Origin: Solibacillus sp040274725
GTDB lineage: Bacteria > Bacillota > Bacilli > Bacillales_A > Planococcaceae
Length of the DNA: 64,000 nucleotides
NCBI GenBank assembly: GCA_040274725.1
Contig: JBEMAQ010000004.1
Coordinates: forward strand, 124,001-188,000
Direction: 5' to 3'
Each line of letters begins with the position of its first letter. Within the stretch, counting starts at the first letter, position 1. Of the stretch, positions 33,335-42,273 are shown piece after piece. The translations under genes were made by a program, and so were the position numbers. The notes beneath the pieces are model-generated. The model saw nothing but the letters and a program-made list of their open reading frames with translations. It was not told where the DNA came from and ran no database searches.

Positions 33335-33563
33335 ATAACGTCCCGCGGCGTATTTTCTTCGCAATTGAATACGTCGTATAGACCGAAATTGGTCCAAGCA
33401 CCGCCGCGATAATGATCCACATCGTCAGTGCATCTGCCGCCTTTAGCTCCTCTAAATTTGTGCGAATAAAAATGACAACCCCAAACAGCAATATGTAGCT
33501 CATGACATTCGGAAATATAACGAGTAACCGAAGTACTTTCGGTGGCATTGTTGGTTGATTCAT
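33333..33563 (-). CDS. Small membrane protein with two spans
   Basis: This 76-residue protein has spans at about 14-32 (VIFPNVMSYILLFGVVIFI) and 45-65 (TMWIIIAAVLGPISVYTTY), and a basic tail KKIRRGTL. GGGGG lies seven bases before the ATG. No family was recognised. The longer frame 33208-33585 in another register is a shadow. Confidence 0.7.
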   Translation of the reverse strand: MNQPTMPPKVLRLLVIFPNVMSYILLFGVVIFIRTNLEELKAADALTMWIIIAAVLGPISVYTTYSIAKKIRRGTL

Positions 33564-33745
33564 CCAAAGTCCCCCTTTTACTCATTATAAACGAAAAACA
33601 CTTCTATATCCCATAATTTCCTACAAAAACAAATTATTCACTACTGGTTGAACAGAACCACTTCACCAAGGGAATGCGTTCAGACACCCAGTAAAATAAC
33701 GATTTTCTGAATAAAAATAGACATCTCATTAACAGACTTACAACA

Positions 33746-34624
33746 TCACTGTACCATATGTTGTAACCTTTTTAATTTCAGTGGTGTATAATTCGCAGCG
33801 AGCACACCCGCAAAAATAAATAAGGCACCTATCCATTCTTGTGTATTCATGCGCTCATTTAAAAAGGCAAACGCAAACAGAGCGGCGAAGATGGGTTCTA
33901 ATGAGAAAATAAAGCCTGTCGAAATAGCGGTCGTATACTTTTGCGCAATGGATTGGACAATGATTGCAAAGGCTGAGCAAAAAATCGCGAGCATAAATAA
34001 TGAACTCCAACCCTTTGCTGAAACCGGCAATTGCAATGGTTCATTCACGACTGCACCAAGCAGGCTGAAAAGGCCGGTAAAAAACAGCTGATACACGCCT
34101 AACTGTAGGCTATCCACTTTTTGAGAATAATAATTATTTGTAATAATATGTACAGCATATAAGAAGGCTGTCATAAGACAAAGAATCATCCCGATACTTA
34201 TTGTAATGGCACCATTTAGTGAGAATAACGCTAAGCCTATTACAGTCACACCTCCGCCGATAACGACTTGGCGCGTTGGTAATTTACGCGTAATCACGAC
34301 CATGAGCATCGGTACAATAATCACGGTCGTTGCGATTAAAAAACCGGCCACTGAAGCCTCTGTAATACGCAGCGCATAGCCAAATAAAATACAAACAACC
34401 GCTAGTAAAAAGCCTAAAACACTACTCGCCACAAGCGTTTGAATATTCGTCTTGTTAATTCGCTTCCAAAATACAAGCGCTGTGATAAAAAAGGCCAGTA
34501 AAAAACGATAGGCAATTAATGTGAACGGGGCCAGTTCTGCAACAGCTGTCTTCGTAAATAAATACGAAGCCCCCCATGCAACGGTTACTAGCACTAATAA
34601 AGAATTAGCTTTTTTACTACTCAT
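33746..34624 (-). CDS. EamA/DMT-superfamily transporter
   Basis: This 292-residue protein has about ten spans in two EamA repeats (TVAWGASYLFTKTAVAEL near the start and SLEPIFAALFAFAFLNER in the second half). The ATG at 34624 (MSSKKANSLLV) is preferred, with AAGGAG eight bases ahead. It is similar in many segments to the transporter at 15828-16718, indicating paralogues. There is no regulator next to it. The substrate is unknown. Confidence 0.86.
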   Translation of the reverse strand: MSSKKANSLLVLVTVAWGASYLFTKTAVAELAPFTLIAYRFLLAFFITALVFWKRINKTNIQTLVASSVLGFLLAVVCILFGYALRITEASVAGFLIATTVIIVPMLMVVITRKLPTRQVVIGGGVTVIGLALFSLNGAITISIGMILCLMTAFLYAVHIITNNYYSQKVDSLQLGVYQLFFTGLFSLLGAVVNEPLQLPVSAKGWSSLFMLAIFCSAFAIIVQSIAQKYTTAISTGFIFSLEPIFAALFAFAFLNERMNTQEWIGALFIFAGVLAANYTPLKLKRLQHMVQ

Positions 34625-34863
34625 ACCTACTACTCCTTCAATGTCAGACACAAAATGCTGAATAAACTCCTATCCCATTACAAATACAATCGGAAGAACT
34701 TATCGGCATCTACGTACTATTTTTGTAATATAATTATAACTAAAATTACATCATACGCCTGTAAATCTAGATTGTCATGCATTTTTTCTAGAAGCTTTTG
34801 GTACGCATTTAACCCATTCTGCTACAAGCAGGCAATAGTTCCCTCATCATAGCCGCGTGTTAA

Positions 34864-34901
34864 AACAAAAAGCCGTGAGCATTTTTACTCACGGCCTTCT
34901 C
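34864..34901 (-). terminator. Intrinsic terminator after chemoreceptor gene
   Basis: On the minus strand GGCCGTGAGTAAA and CTCACGGC pair in a compact hairpin followed by TTTTTG. Confidence 0.88.
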
Positions 34902-34902
34902 C

Positions 34903-36897
34903 TTATAATTTATAGCGACCTGTCGTTTCCTGTAACTCATTTGATACATCAAATAATGACGTGACTGAATTCGACATCGCATTCATATCCTCTGCTTGAT
35001 TCGTTGCATAGTTGGCAACGGTGTCAATACGATTCGTTGTTTGCTTCGATAACAGCGCAACATCTTCAAATGACGCCGTTACTTCCTCGGTACTTGCTGC
35101 CATTTCCTCTGACGCGCTTGATACAAGATCGACTTGGTCCGAAATCACTTTAATACCTTCTGTAATATGATGGAATGCCTGTTGTGCTTTATTAGCCGTT
35201 GCGCGTCCTGCATCAAGTACTTCTGACGTCGACGAAATCGCTTCGACAATTTGAACTGTTTCCTGCTGTACATTCGTTACGACCTTTGAAATACGCTTCG
35301 CTGCCACTTTTGATTCCTCTGCTAGCTGACGAACTTCCTCTGCTACAACCGCAAACCCTTTCCCTGCCTCACCTGCTCGTGCTGCCTCAATCGATGCATT
35401 GAGTGCAAGTAAATTGGTTTGATCGGAAATGCCTGTAATCACCGTGGTAAACTCACCAATTTGATCAGACAATTTCACAAGCTCCTGTGTACGCGCTACA
35501 GAACGCATCGTTTTGCTATGTAAATGATCAAGCTCTTTTAGTAAATTATCCACTACTTCAACACCGAACAACGCATTTTGCTCCGTATCATTCGAAATTG
35601 TAGAAATCTCCTGAATAGATTCAGTAATATCCTGAATACCACGCGCCAGCTCTTCCATCGCTTGTACGCTTTCTTCAATATTTTTTAGCTGTGCTTTCGC
35701 ATCAATCGCTACGCCTTCTGACTCACAGCGAATTTCATCTGAAATCAGACGTGTTTTTGTTGAGTGGTTTTGAATTTCTGTTGTTGACTGGTGAATAATC
35801 GATGAACGGTCACGTAACTCCGTCATAATATCATGGAAATTATCCATGACCGCATTACTCGCTGATACAAGTTGACCGATTTCATCGCTCGAGTCAACGT
35901 CAATACGCTTTGTTAAATCCGCTTGACCACGACTAATGTCATTCAGTGAATCACGCACGCTCTTAATGCGGCGAATTTGACGTGAAATAACAAAATCTGT
36001 AATCCCCATGAGCACGAACACAGCTGCAATCGCCGCGACGATCGTTGCGACAAAAATCGTTGTCAGTACTTGATTGGAAATCGTTACTGCTAAATAGTTA
36101 CCATTTGACAATGGCACAACATAATTCATCGCGCGCTTGCCGTCAAAACTTGCTTGCTCGCTTGTACGAGTTGCATCCGCAAACTGCTCTATTTCAAAGC
36201 CTGCTAACCCAAATGCCTCATCCTTTGTTTCAGCAAGTACGCGCCCCGCTTGATCCACAACAGCTGCATATAACACCGTGTCACTTAAATGCTCACGTAG
36301 CTCACTCATATAAAATTCTTTGCCAATTTGTGCCTCTAAATCAAGCAGCATTTGACCATTTCGTGCTACTTGAATGATTTTGGGGTTTGCCGGATTCCAC
36401 GCGCCTACCCCCACAAACTTATAAAATTCACCGTCTACATCACGAATTTGTGCAGGTTGCGAGATGGATAATGTATTCTCCTTTAACAACTGCATATATT
36501 CATAGGCTTGACCATTTGGATCCGCGCCAAAATTAAAATCAACTTGAGGGGCAATGGACGTGAATGTTGTATTCCCTTTGTCATCGGTACTCCAAATCTC
36601 ATCCAGTCCGCCGCGCTCCGCTAATGCCTTTAAGTCAGCATGTGTTGCACCATTTTCCAAAGCCCATGAAATGAGCACAGATTCTGCAATCATTTCTTGC
36701 TCCATAATTTGTTCTGATACATCACGAGATAAAATTGCGCCTTCAAGACCGAGCGTAATCGATTCAACTAATGCATTCCCTTGCGCTTGAATACTTTTGT
36801 TCGTCGTATTATAAATATACATCGCGAACGCCCCGATAATGACGATGACCGCTCCAAGGATTGGAAACATCATTTTCCATTTCATTGACTTAAACAT
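34903..36897 (-). CDS. Transmembrane methyl-accepting chemotaxis protein
   Basis: This 664-residue receptor has a first membrane span (about 9-27) and an extracellular sensor of about 250 residues resembling a single- or double-Cache domain. A second span (about 281-303) and a HAMP segment follow, the latter with RIKSVRDSLNDISRG. A long cytoplasmic hairpin carries the tip ISDQTNLLALNASIEAARAG and KGFAVVAEEVRQLAEES. It relays attractant or repellent signals to CheA. GGAGGG precedes the ATG. It is monocistronic with its own terminator. The ligand is unknown. Confidence 0.93.
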   Translation of the reverse strand: MFKSMKWKMMFPILGAVIVIIGAFAMYIYNTTNKSIQAQGNALVESITLGLEGAILSRDVSEQIMEQEMIAESVLISWALENGATHADLKALAERGGLDEIWSTDDKGNTTFTSIAPQVDFNFGADPNGQAYEYMQLLKENTLSISQPAQIRDVDGEFYKFVGVGAWNPANPKIIQVARNGQMLLDLEAQIGKEFYMSELREHLSDTVLYAAVVDQAGRVLAETKDEAFGLAGFEIEQFADATRTSEQASFDGKRAMNYVVPLSNGNYLAVTISNQVLTTIFVATIVAAIAAVFVLMGITDFVISRQIRRIKSVRDSLNDISRGQADLTKRIDVDSSDEIGQLVSASNAVMDNFHDIMTELRDRSSIIHQSTTEIQNHSTKTRLISDEIRCESEGVAIDAKAQLKNIEESVQAMEELARGIQDITESIQEISTISNDTEQNALFGVEVVDNLLKELDHLHSKTMRSVARTQELVKLSDQIGEFTTVITGISDQTNLLALNASIEAARAGEAGKGFAVVAEEVRQLAEESKVAAKRISKVVTNVQQETVQIVEAISSTSEVLDAGRATANKAQQAFHHITEGIKVISDQVDLVSSASEEMAASTEEVTASFEDVALLSKQTTNRIDTVANYATNQAEDMNAMSNSVTSLFDVSNELQETTGRYKL

Positions 36898-37040
36898 ACA
36901 AAGCCCTCCTAAATTTCCACTCTTTTCATTTTACTTTAAAGTGTAGGAAATTTTAAGGGTATTATCGAAAAATTCTAACTATTAGAAAGTAATAAACAAA
37001 ATAATGTCATAATTTCCAGGTTGACAATGGGCCTCGGATA

Positions 37041-37985
37041 CTATTTTTCTGCTATAACAATCTTTCCATCTTGCCACGTAAATTGATCGAAATCACGAAC
37101 CATTATTGTCTCTTCAAATACACCGCGTGCCTGCTCGACAAGTCGCTCCTCATCTTGCTGTAAAAAGCGTGAGCTAATATGTGTAAGCAGCAATTGTTTT
37201 GCCCCTGCTTCACATGCAACCATTGCCGCTTCAATATTTGTTGAATGACCATACTGCGCAGCTAAATGCGCCGTTTCATGATCAAATGTTGCCTCATGGA
37301 CAACAACGGAGGCACTTTGTGCCAAAGCTTTGGCATTGTCACAATATTTTGTATCGCCTAAAATCGTCACAATGAAGCCCTCTTTACTCGCTGCTGTGAC
37401 ATCCTCACTTTTTACAATCGTTCCATCCGAAAGAACTATATCCTTCCCGTTTTTCAAATCCCCTAAAAAAGGTCCTTTTGGCACGCCCAACTTTAACGCT
37501 TTTTCGATTAATAACTCACCAGGTAACGGCTTTTGCTCCACGCGGTACCCAAAGCACGGAACGACATGCGCAAGTGGCATTGCGCGTACAACAAATAAAT
37601 CATCCTCAAAAATAATCCCTTCCTCTACTACTTCAAAGTAGATTGGATATGTGACATGAGTTTTCGATAATTTGAGTGTCAACTCAACCCATTCCTGTAA
37701 ACCAGCTGGACCATAAATCGTCAGCGCCTCGTCACCGCCTTGAAATGAACGTGAACTTAAAAAGCCCGGCAAGCCAAAAATATGATCACCGTGCAAATGG
37801 GTAATAAAAATTTTATCGATTTTGCGCGGTTTAATAGTCGTATGCAAAATTTGATGCTGTGTCGCCTCACCGCAATCAAACAGCCAAATCGTCCCGCGTT
37901 CCTCTAAAATTTTGAGTGCCAGTGCACTTGTATTGCGTGTTTTAGAAGGCATGCCTGCGCCTGTGCCTAAAAAATGTAGCTGCAT
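37041..37985 (-). CDS. rnz: Ribonuclease Z
   Basis: RNase Z trims tRNA 3' ends. The 314-residue product has LGTGAGMPSKTRNTSA at the N-terminus and the metal motif THLHGDHIFG (His63, His65, Asp67, His68). The exosite segment follows in mid-protein, then HEATFDHE and LLTHISSRF. The size is normal. AGGAGG precedes the ATG, and only ten bases separate it from the FtsZ-like gene upstream, so the two are probably cotranscribed. Confidence 0.96.
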   Translation of the reverse strand: MQLHFLGTGAGMPSKTRNTSALALKILEERGTIWLFDCGEATQHQILHTTIKPRKIDKIFITHLHGDHIFGLPGFLSSRSFQGGDEALTIYGPAGLQEWVELTLKLSKTHVTYPIYFEVVEEGIIFEDDLFVVRAMPLAHVVPCFGYRVEQKPLPGELLIEKALKLGVPKGPFLGDLKNGKDIVLSDGTIVKSEDVTAASKEGFIVTILGDTKYCDNAKALAQSASVVVHEATFDHETAHLAAQYGHSTNIEAAMVACEAGAKQLLLTHISSRFLQQDEERLVEQARGVFEETIMVRDFDQFTWQDGKIVIAEK

Positions 37986-37995
37986 AAAGATCCTC

Positions 37996-38673
37996 CTAAT
38001 TTTTTTGTAGTGCCTGCTCGATGGCCTCTACAATTTTTTCATCTTTTATTTTGAAATACTCATGCATAGATTCTGCCTCTGCATCCATTTCTACCAGTGT
38101 CACATATGAACGTTTCAGTAGCTGCTCCAACCCTTTTTGCGCAGGATTTTTACGCGTTTTTCCCTCAAATTGTGCAGGAAGCGTCGCAATCGTTACCACT
38201 GTTTTCCCTAGCCTTTTTGCTAGCTGTGCAACGAACGGCGCAATGGCTGTATTTGTCGTACCGCCTAAGCAGGCCACTAAAATGACTTGCTTAAACGGTG
38301 CGATCATTTGTGCAATCTCATCCTCATATAGCTCCGCGCGTGCACGCGTTGCCTCCAAATCGCCATTACTAAACTGCATTTCGGCCGTCGTTAAAAATAA
38401 TAGCTCACCTGTTTTACCAACAAGATGATCTGGAATATGTTCATAGTATTGCGCAGTAATCATACTCGCATCCTGTTTTTGCTGTACATCCTCAAGCATT
38501 TTTTTCGTTTGCTCGTCCAGTAACTTTGCTTCAATCGCATTCGCCCCGCGCTCGGCTTGATACAGTGACTTATGGGTTTCAATTAATAAAAGCGGCACCT
38601 CTTTATTACGTGTGCGCAGCGCCTCCGCAATGGTAATACCCGCTGAGCCGAATAAAAGTATCGCTGTCTGCAT
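37996..38673 (-). CDS. Divergent FtsZ/tubulin-like protein
   Basis: This 225-residue protein was not recognised as a named gene. Its segment ILVACLGGTTNTAIAPFVAQ (about 137-156) aligns with the tubulin/FtsZ glycine-rich T4 loop (GGGTGTGAAPVIA). It is followed by KTVVTIATLPAQFEGKTRKN, matching FtsZ VVTxPFxFEGxxR. The N-terminal AILLFGSAG could be the T1 region. The C-terminal activation domain of FtsZ is missing, and the T4 loop has T-N in place of G-T. The start at 38673 (MQTAILLFG) has GAAGGG before it. It may be a nucleotide-binding regulator rather than a filament former. Confidence 0.55.
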   Translation of the reverse strand: MQTAILLFGSAGITIAEALRTRNKEVPLLLIETHKSLYQAERGANAIEAKLLDEQTKKMLEDVQQKQDASMITAQYYEHIPDHLVGKTGELLFLTTAEMQFSNGDLEATRARAELYEDEIAQMIAPFKQVILVACLGGTTNTAIAPFVAQLAKRLGKTVVTIATLPAQFEGKTRKNPAQKGLEQLLKRSYVTLVEMDAEAESMHEYFKIKDEKIVEAIEQALQKN

Positions 38674-38754
38674 GATATCCCTTCTTTCTACTCGACAGTC
38701 ATTTTCTTCATTATACGCAATGTTTGATACTGTGCAATGATTTTTCCCTTGCGC

Positions 38755-38797
38755 ATAAAAAAACAAGAGCAGGCGCTAAGGCTCACTCTTGTTTCTT
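38755..38797 (-). terminator. Intrinsic terminator after metQ
   Basis: On the minus strand AACAAGAGTGAGC and GCTCTTGTT form a stem around an 11-base loop and are followed by seven T. Confidence 0.8.
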
Positions 38798-38816
38798 CAT
38801 TTAAATCATCAAACGC

Positions 38817-39641
38817 TTAAAAGGCTGGAATAGCTGTTTCATCGTAATTTTGTTGTAAAAATTCGCGTACATCGTCACTCGTCATCGCTTCTGCAAGTGC
38901 TTGAATGGCCGCATCCTCTTGATTGTCCTCGCGCGCGACAAGCGTAATGGCGAAATCATTTTCCACGCCTTCTGTTAGGAGCGCGTCACTTTTTGGTGTC
39001 AGACCAAGTGGTGAGGCATACGCTGGCGTCATGACAACCGCATCTGCATCTTCATACATGCGCGCAAGCATTAATAAGTCGACGGCTTCAAATTTTAAGT
39101 TTTTCGGATTTTCAATTACTTCTTTTTCTGTATAGTACACTTCTTTTTTCTCACCAAGTGTAATGACACCATGCTGCGCAAGTAGTGCAAGTGAGCGGTC
39201 AATGTTTGACACGTCATTGGCAATCGCCACGGTTGCACCGTCTGGTAAGGCTTCAATCGTATCGAAGTTTTTCGCATACACGCCGTAGTTCGCAAAATAT
39301 ATTTCCTCAATACCAACTAAGTTTGCGCTATTATTGCGATTGAATTCCTCCATGTACGGCTTGTGCTGGAAGAAGTTTGCGTCCACTTCATTTGCCGCAA
39401 GGGCATTGTTTGGCTGGACGTTATCGCCTAACACAACGATTTCTAAATCAATGCCCTCTGCTTCAAGCTTTGGCTCGACAAGCTCCAAAATTTCAGTCAT
39501 CGGTGCAATAAGTGACGCGACCTTTAACGTTGTTTCTACCGTTTCTGCCTGCTCGGGTGGTGCTGGCGTAGGCGTTGACTCCTGATTACATGCTGCTAAC
39601 ATGACAGCGGCTAAACTTAATGTGAAGAATTGCTTTTTCAT
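38817..39641 (-). CDS. metQ: MetQ/NlpA-family substrate-binding lipoprotein
   Basis: This 274-residue protein starts with a lipoprotein signal (MKKQFFTLSLAAVMLAAC, Cys18) and a Thr/Pro/Glu-rich linker. The NlpA fold follows: LKVASLIAPMTEILE, ANEVDANFFQHKPYMEEFN and the YEDADAVVMTPAYA region. It delivers D/L-methionine or a related amino acid to the permease. The ATG at 39641 follows AGGAG. It is the last gene of the metN-metP-metQ set. Confidence 0.88.
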   Translation of the reverse strand: MKKQFFTLSLAAVMLAACNQESTPTPAPPEQAETVETTLKVASLIAPMTEILELVEPKLEAEGIDLEIVVLGDNVQPNNALAANEVDANFFQHKPYMEEFNRNNSANLVGIEEIYFANYGVYAKNFDTIEALPDGATVAIANDVSNIDRSLALLAQHGVITLGEKKEVYYTEKEVIENPKNLKFEAVDLLMLARMYEDADAVVMTPAYASPLGLTPKSDALLTEGVENDFAITLVAREDNQEDAAIQALAEAMTSDDVREFLQQNYDETAIPAF

Positions 39642-39651
39642 ATACAGTCTC

Positions 39652-40314
39652 CTATCGTTTATCAATGGCTCTTGCTAAAGTTGTACCTGCTAACTGAATG
39701 AGCTGTACCAAAATGATCATAATGACAATCATATACAGCATTAAATCTGTTTTGAATTGCTGATAGCCGTAGCGAATCGCAAAATCTCCGATACCCCCGC
39801 CACCAACGACCCCCATAATTGTGGAGTAGGAAATAAAACTAACAATCGACGTCGTTAAGCTCAGGACAAGCCCCGAGCGTGCCTCGACAAATAAAAACTT
39901 TGTCATCAGCTCATATGTATTTGCACCGAGTGACTGCGCCGCCTCAACGATCCCGCGCGGAACATCGAGTAGTGACTGCTCCACAAGGCGTGCATAATGG
40001 GCAATCGCAATAATCGACAGCGGCACCATCGCCGCAACCGTACCAATCGCCGTGCCGACAATAAGACGTGTCAACGGAATACAAAATACGACGAGGAGTA
40101 AAAACGGAAAGGAGCGAATAATATTGACGACTAAATTACAGGCATGATAGACGGCCGCATGTTCCTTTGGCTTGCCCGGCTGCGTTAGAAAGAGTGCTGT
40201 GCCGAGTGGTAAGCCAATCAAAACGGCCGCTAAAATAGACGCACCGACCATGAAAATCGTTTCGAGTATTGCCTCCATGATTTCTGCCTGGTACTGTACG
40301 AGTACATCTGGCAT
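39652..40314 (-). CDS. metP: Methionine-type ABC permease (MetI/MetP)
   Basis: This 220-residue membrane protein has about five spans. The coupling loop EAAQSLGANTYELMTKFLFVEA matches the EAA motif of MetI-type permeases, and the VVGGGGIGDFAIRYGYQ segment is characteristic of the family. It forms the channel between the MetQ-like lipoprotein and the MetN-like ATPase. The ATG overlaps the metN stop codon, and metQ starts 10 bases after its end. Confidence 0.92.
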   Translation of the reverse strand: MPDVLVQYQAEIMEAILETIFMVGASILAAVLIGLPLGTALFLTQPGKPKEHAAVYHACNLVVNIIRSFPFLLLVVFCIPLTRLIVGTAIGTVAAMVPLSIIAIAHYARLVEQSLLDVPRGIVEAAQSLGANTYELMTKFLFVEARSGLVLSLTTSIVSFISYSTIMGVVGGGGIGDFAIRYGYQQFKTDLMLYMIVIMIILVQLIQLAGTTLARAIDKR

Positions 40315-41051
40315 TACACATCCGCCTCCTTTAGCGCACGCACAAAGCTAGCGGGTGTATGGTCTACAGGCTGAATACCTTTTGGCGTAATATCCACTGT
40401 TTCGTACACACGCCCACCATCAAGCACGGTTACACGCTGACAAATACTTTTAATTACGTCAAGCGCATGACTCACAATGACAATCGTCACGCCAAAATCC
40501 GCATTAATTTTTTGCAACACGTGGAGCAGATCACTTGTCGTATTCGTATCAAGCGCTGAAGTTGGCTCGTCACAAAGCAACACTTTCGGATTCGTCACAA
40601 GTGCGCGCGCAATCGCAATGCGCTGCTTTTGCCCACCGCTCAGTGCGGCCGGGTAGCTTTTTGCGTAGCTACTGAGCCCAACATAATTTAGTACTTCCGC
40701 AACGCGCGCCGCATGCTGCTTTTTCGGCACACCGGCAAGCTCTAACGCAACCGCGATATTCGCATAAATCGTTTTATTACCAAGCAAATGAAAATGCTGA
40801 AAAATCATGCCGATGGATTTTCGCATGTCGCGCAACTGTTTCGTGCTCGCCTGCGTTAAGGGCTGCCCGTCTATGACAACCTCTCCTGCTGTTGGTACCT
40901 CAAGTAAGTTCATGAGGCGTAGCACTGTCGATTTCCCCGCGCCACTCGGACCGATTATCCCGTAAATTTCGCCCTTATTTATATGAAGCGAGACGTCTGT
41001 AACCGCTTGAAAATCCCCAAACGCTTTACTCACCTGCTGTAATGAAATCAT
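40314..41051 (-). CDS. metN: MetN-like ABC ATPase lacking the C-terminal NIL domain
   Basis: This 245-residue ATPase has Walker A GPSGAGKST, a Q-loop, LSGGQKQRIAIARAL and VLLCDEPTSALD, all typical of MetN. Usual MetN proteins have about 340 residues because a C-terminal NIL/ACT domain binds methionine and inhibits transport. Here the protein stops after the ATPase core. The start at 41051 (MISLQQVSK) has AGGTAGGT ahead. There is no S-box or T-box upstream, unlike many met transporters. Confidence 0.85.
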   Translation of the reverse strand: MISLQQVSKAFGDFQAVTDVSLHINKGEIYGIIGPSGAGKSTVLRLMNLLEVPTAGEVVIDGQPLTQASTKQLRDMRKSIGMIFQHFHLLGNKTIYANIAVALELAGVPKKQHAARVAEVLNYVGLSSYAKSYPAALSGGQKQRIAIARALVTNPKVLLCDEPTSALDTNTTSDLLHVLQKINADFGVTIVIVSHALDVIKSICQRVTVLDGGRVYETVDITPKGIQPVDHTPASFVRALKEADV

Positions 41052-41080
41052 ACGGCACCTACCTATTTGAAAAATGAAAG

Positions 41081-41102
41081 CGAAGTACACGCTTATTATA
41101 AC
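41081..41102. promoter_or_regulatory. Dyad upstream of metN-like gene
   Basis: TACACG and CGTGTA are complementary, separated by ten AT-rich bases. They are located about 30-50 bases before the metN start. It may be an operator; nothing shows which protein binds. Confidence 0.35.
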
Positions 41103-41148
41103 GTGTAATTAATACAAGTAAACAACTAAGTTTTCAAAATTTTACAGA

Positions 41149-42153
41149 TTATTGTTCCTCATCGAAGTAAATTTTATAAAATTTACGCTTCGTTACTTCG
41201 TCATAGCCGACTTCAATGATACGGCTAATTTCCTCGGCATCCTGCACACTCACTTGAATTTCGACGCGGTCATCCAGCTTAATTTTACGCTTGTACGTTT
41301 TCTCTACTTTTGCAATGGCACTTTCGGAAATAATCGTTTCGTACGGCTTAATTGTTTGTGTGAGAATATCTTTTTGCACATCCTCTACCCGTTCAAATAC
41401 TTGTTCAATATAATCATCCACCGCAAATTCATCCTCTTGGCGGAAAAATTCCAATGTCTTATTTAAGTATTCAAGCTTCTGTGGATTTGAGAATGCCTCT
41501 TCTTTTAAAATGAACTTTTTACACTGAATAAGCGCCTGATTCGTGTTGTAGTAACTTTCATCGGATACTTTCACCTTTAGGAATCGCTCCTGCCAGTACA
41601 GGACGTCCTCTTTTTTCTTCGTCTTGATAAATACAGCCGGCTTTTCTTCCGCGCCCATATCTACAATCACAACGCTATTGTATGCGCGCTTGACGTTAAT
41701 CCCGTCCACACCATTCATCGCAAGCTTGCCATCTTCACTTTTCACATCTAAAAACAGCTCTTTGTCCTCGACTTTTACAATCGACAGCACCGTTTTTGGC
41801 TGGTTGTTCCAAAGGCAATTATCAAACAGCCCGATAAACAGCTCGCCGTCCTTGATCCCTGGATGATTCGAACTCGCCGCTAAATGTGTCGCGATATGCT
41901 TCGATTGCGTTAAAAAATTGCGACGCTCCGCAAAAATCGCCTGCACGTAATTGTAAATTTCGTTATGATCCAAGCTTGTCTCATGAAAAAACTCATACGC
42001 TTGCTCCAGTTCGATTTTGCCGAACGCAAGCTGTGTCAATGCCGCCTCCATTTCGAGCTGCGGTCTTTCGTACACCTCATCGGTTAAAATCGTACCATCC
42101 CCGACATAATGCAGCACGTACTGCGAAAGCTGGCTATCTGTTACTTCTAGCAT
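41149..42153 (-). CDS. YejK/NdpA (37-kDa nucleoid-associated) family protein
   Basis: This 334-residue acidic protein follows the NA37 family pattern: the ELFIGLFDNCLWNNQ and LSIVKVEDKE strand region in mid-protein and a long helical C-terminal part. In E. coli YejK is nucleoid-associated and binds topoisomerase IV, but Gram-positive members are uncharacterised. Some members of this family sit in phage-defence or mobile islands; here the neighbours are housekeeping. AGGGTG precedes the ATG. Family assignment is moderately sure. Confidence 0.75.
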   Translation of the reverse strand: MLEVTDSQLSQYVLHYVGDGTILTDEVYERPQLEMEAALTQLAFGKIELEQAYEFFHETSLDHNEIYNYVQAIFAERRNFLTQSKHIATHLAASSNHPGIKDGELFIGLFDNCLWNNQPKTVLSIVKVEDKELFLDVKSEDGKLAMNGVDGINVKRAYNSVVIVDMGAEEKPAVFIKTKKKEDVLYWQERFLKVKVSDESYYNTNQALIQCKKFILKEEAFSNPQKLEYLNKTLEFFRQEDEFAVDDYIEQVFERVEDVQKDILTQTIKPYETIISESAIAKVEKTYKRKIKLDDRVEIQVSVQDAEEISRIIEVGYDEVTKRKFYKIYFDEEQ

Positions 42154-42233
42154 ATTATCACCCTAACTGTGTTTCTTTTAAGGTATAACCATAGCATATT
42201 TTTAGCGTTCAGAAAATGTTTGTCCTATGTAAA

Positions 42234-42265
42234 AATGCCCCGTCTAAATTAGACAGAGCATCCCT
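42234..42265 (-). terminator. Intrinsic terminator after mhqD-like gene
   Basis: On the minus strand ATGCTCTGTCTAA and TTAGACGGGGCAT pair closely and run into TTTTTAC. Confidence 0.8.
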
Positions 42266-42273
42266 ACTACTTA

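Noticed and set aside
33208..33585. 125-codon minus frame overlapping the small membrane gene
   Set aside because: It lies in a different frame over repeat B and the terminator; the 76-residue frame has the good ribosome-binding site and clear membrane spans.
34655..34852. 65-codon plus frame upstream of EamA gene
   Set aside because: No ribosome-binding site or protein-like pattern; residue mix is that of random AT-rich sequence.
41052..41148. S-box or T-box upstream of the metN-like gene
   Set aside because: The gap is under 100 bases and lacks any conserved element of these leaders.
41149..42153. Phage-defence island around the YejK-family gene
   Set aside because: Neighbours are an amino-acid importer and a quinone-resistance operon; no nuclease, helicase or mobile gene is near.
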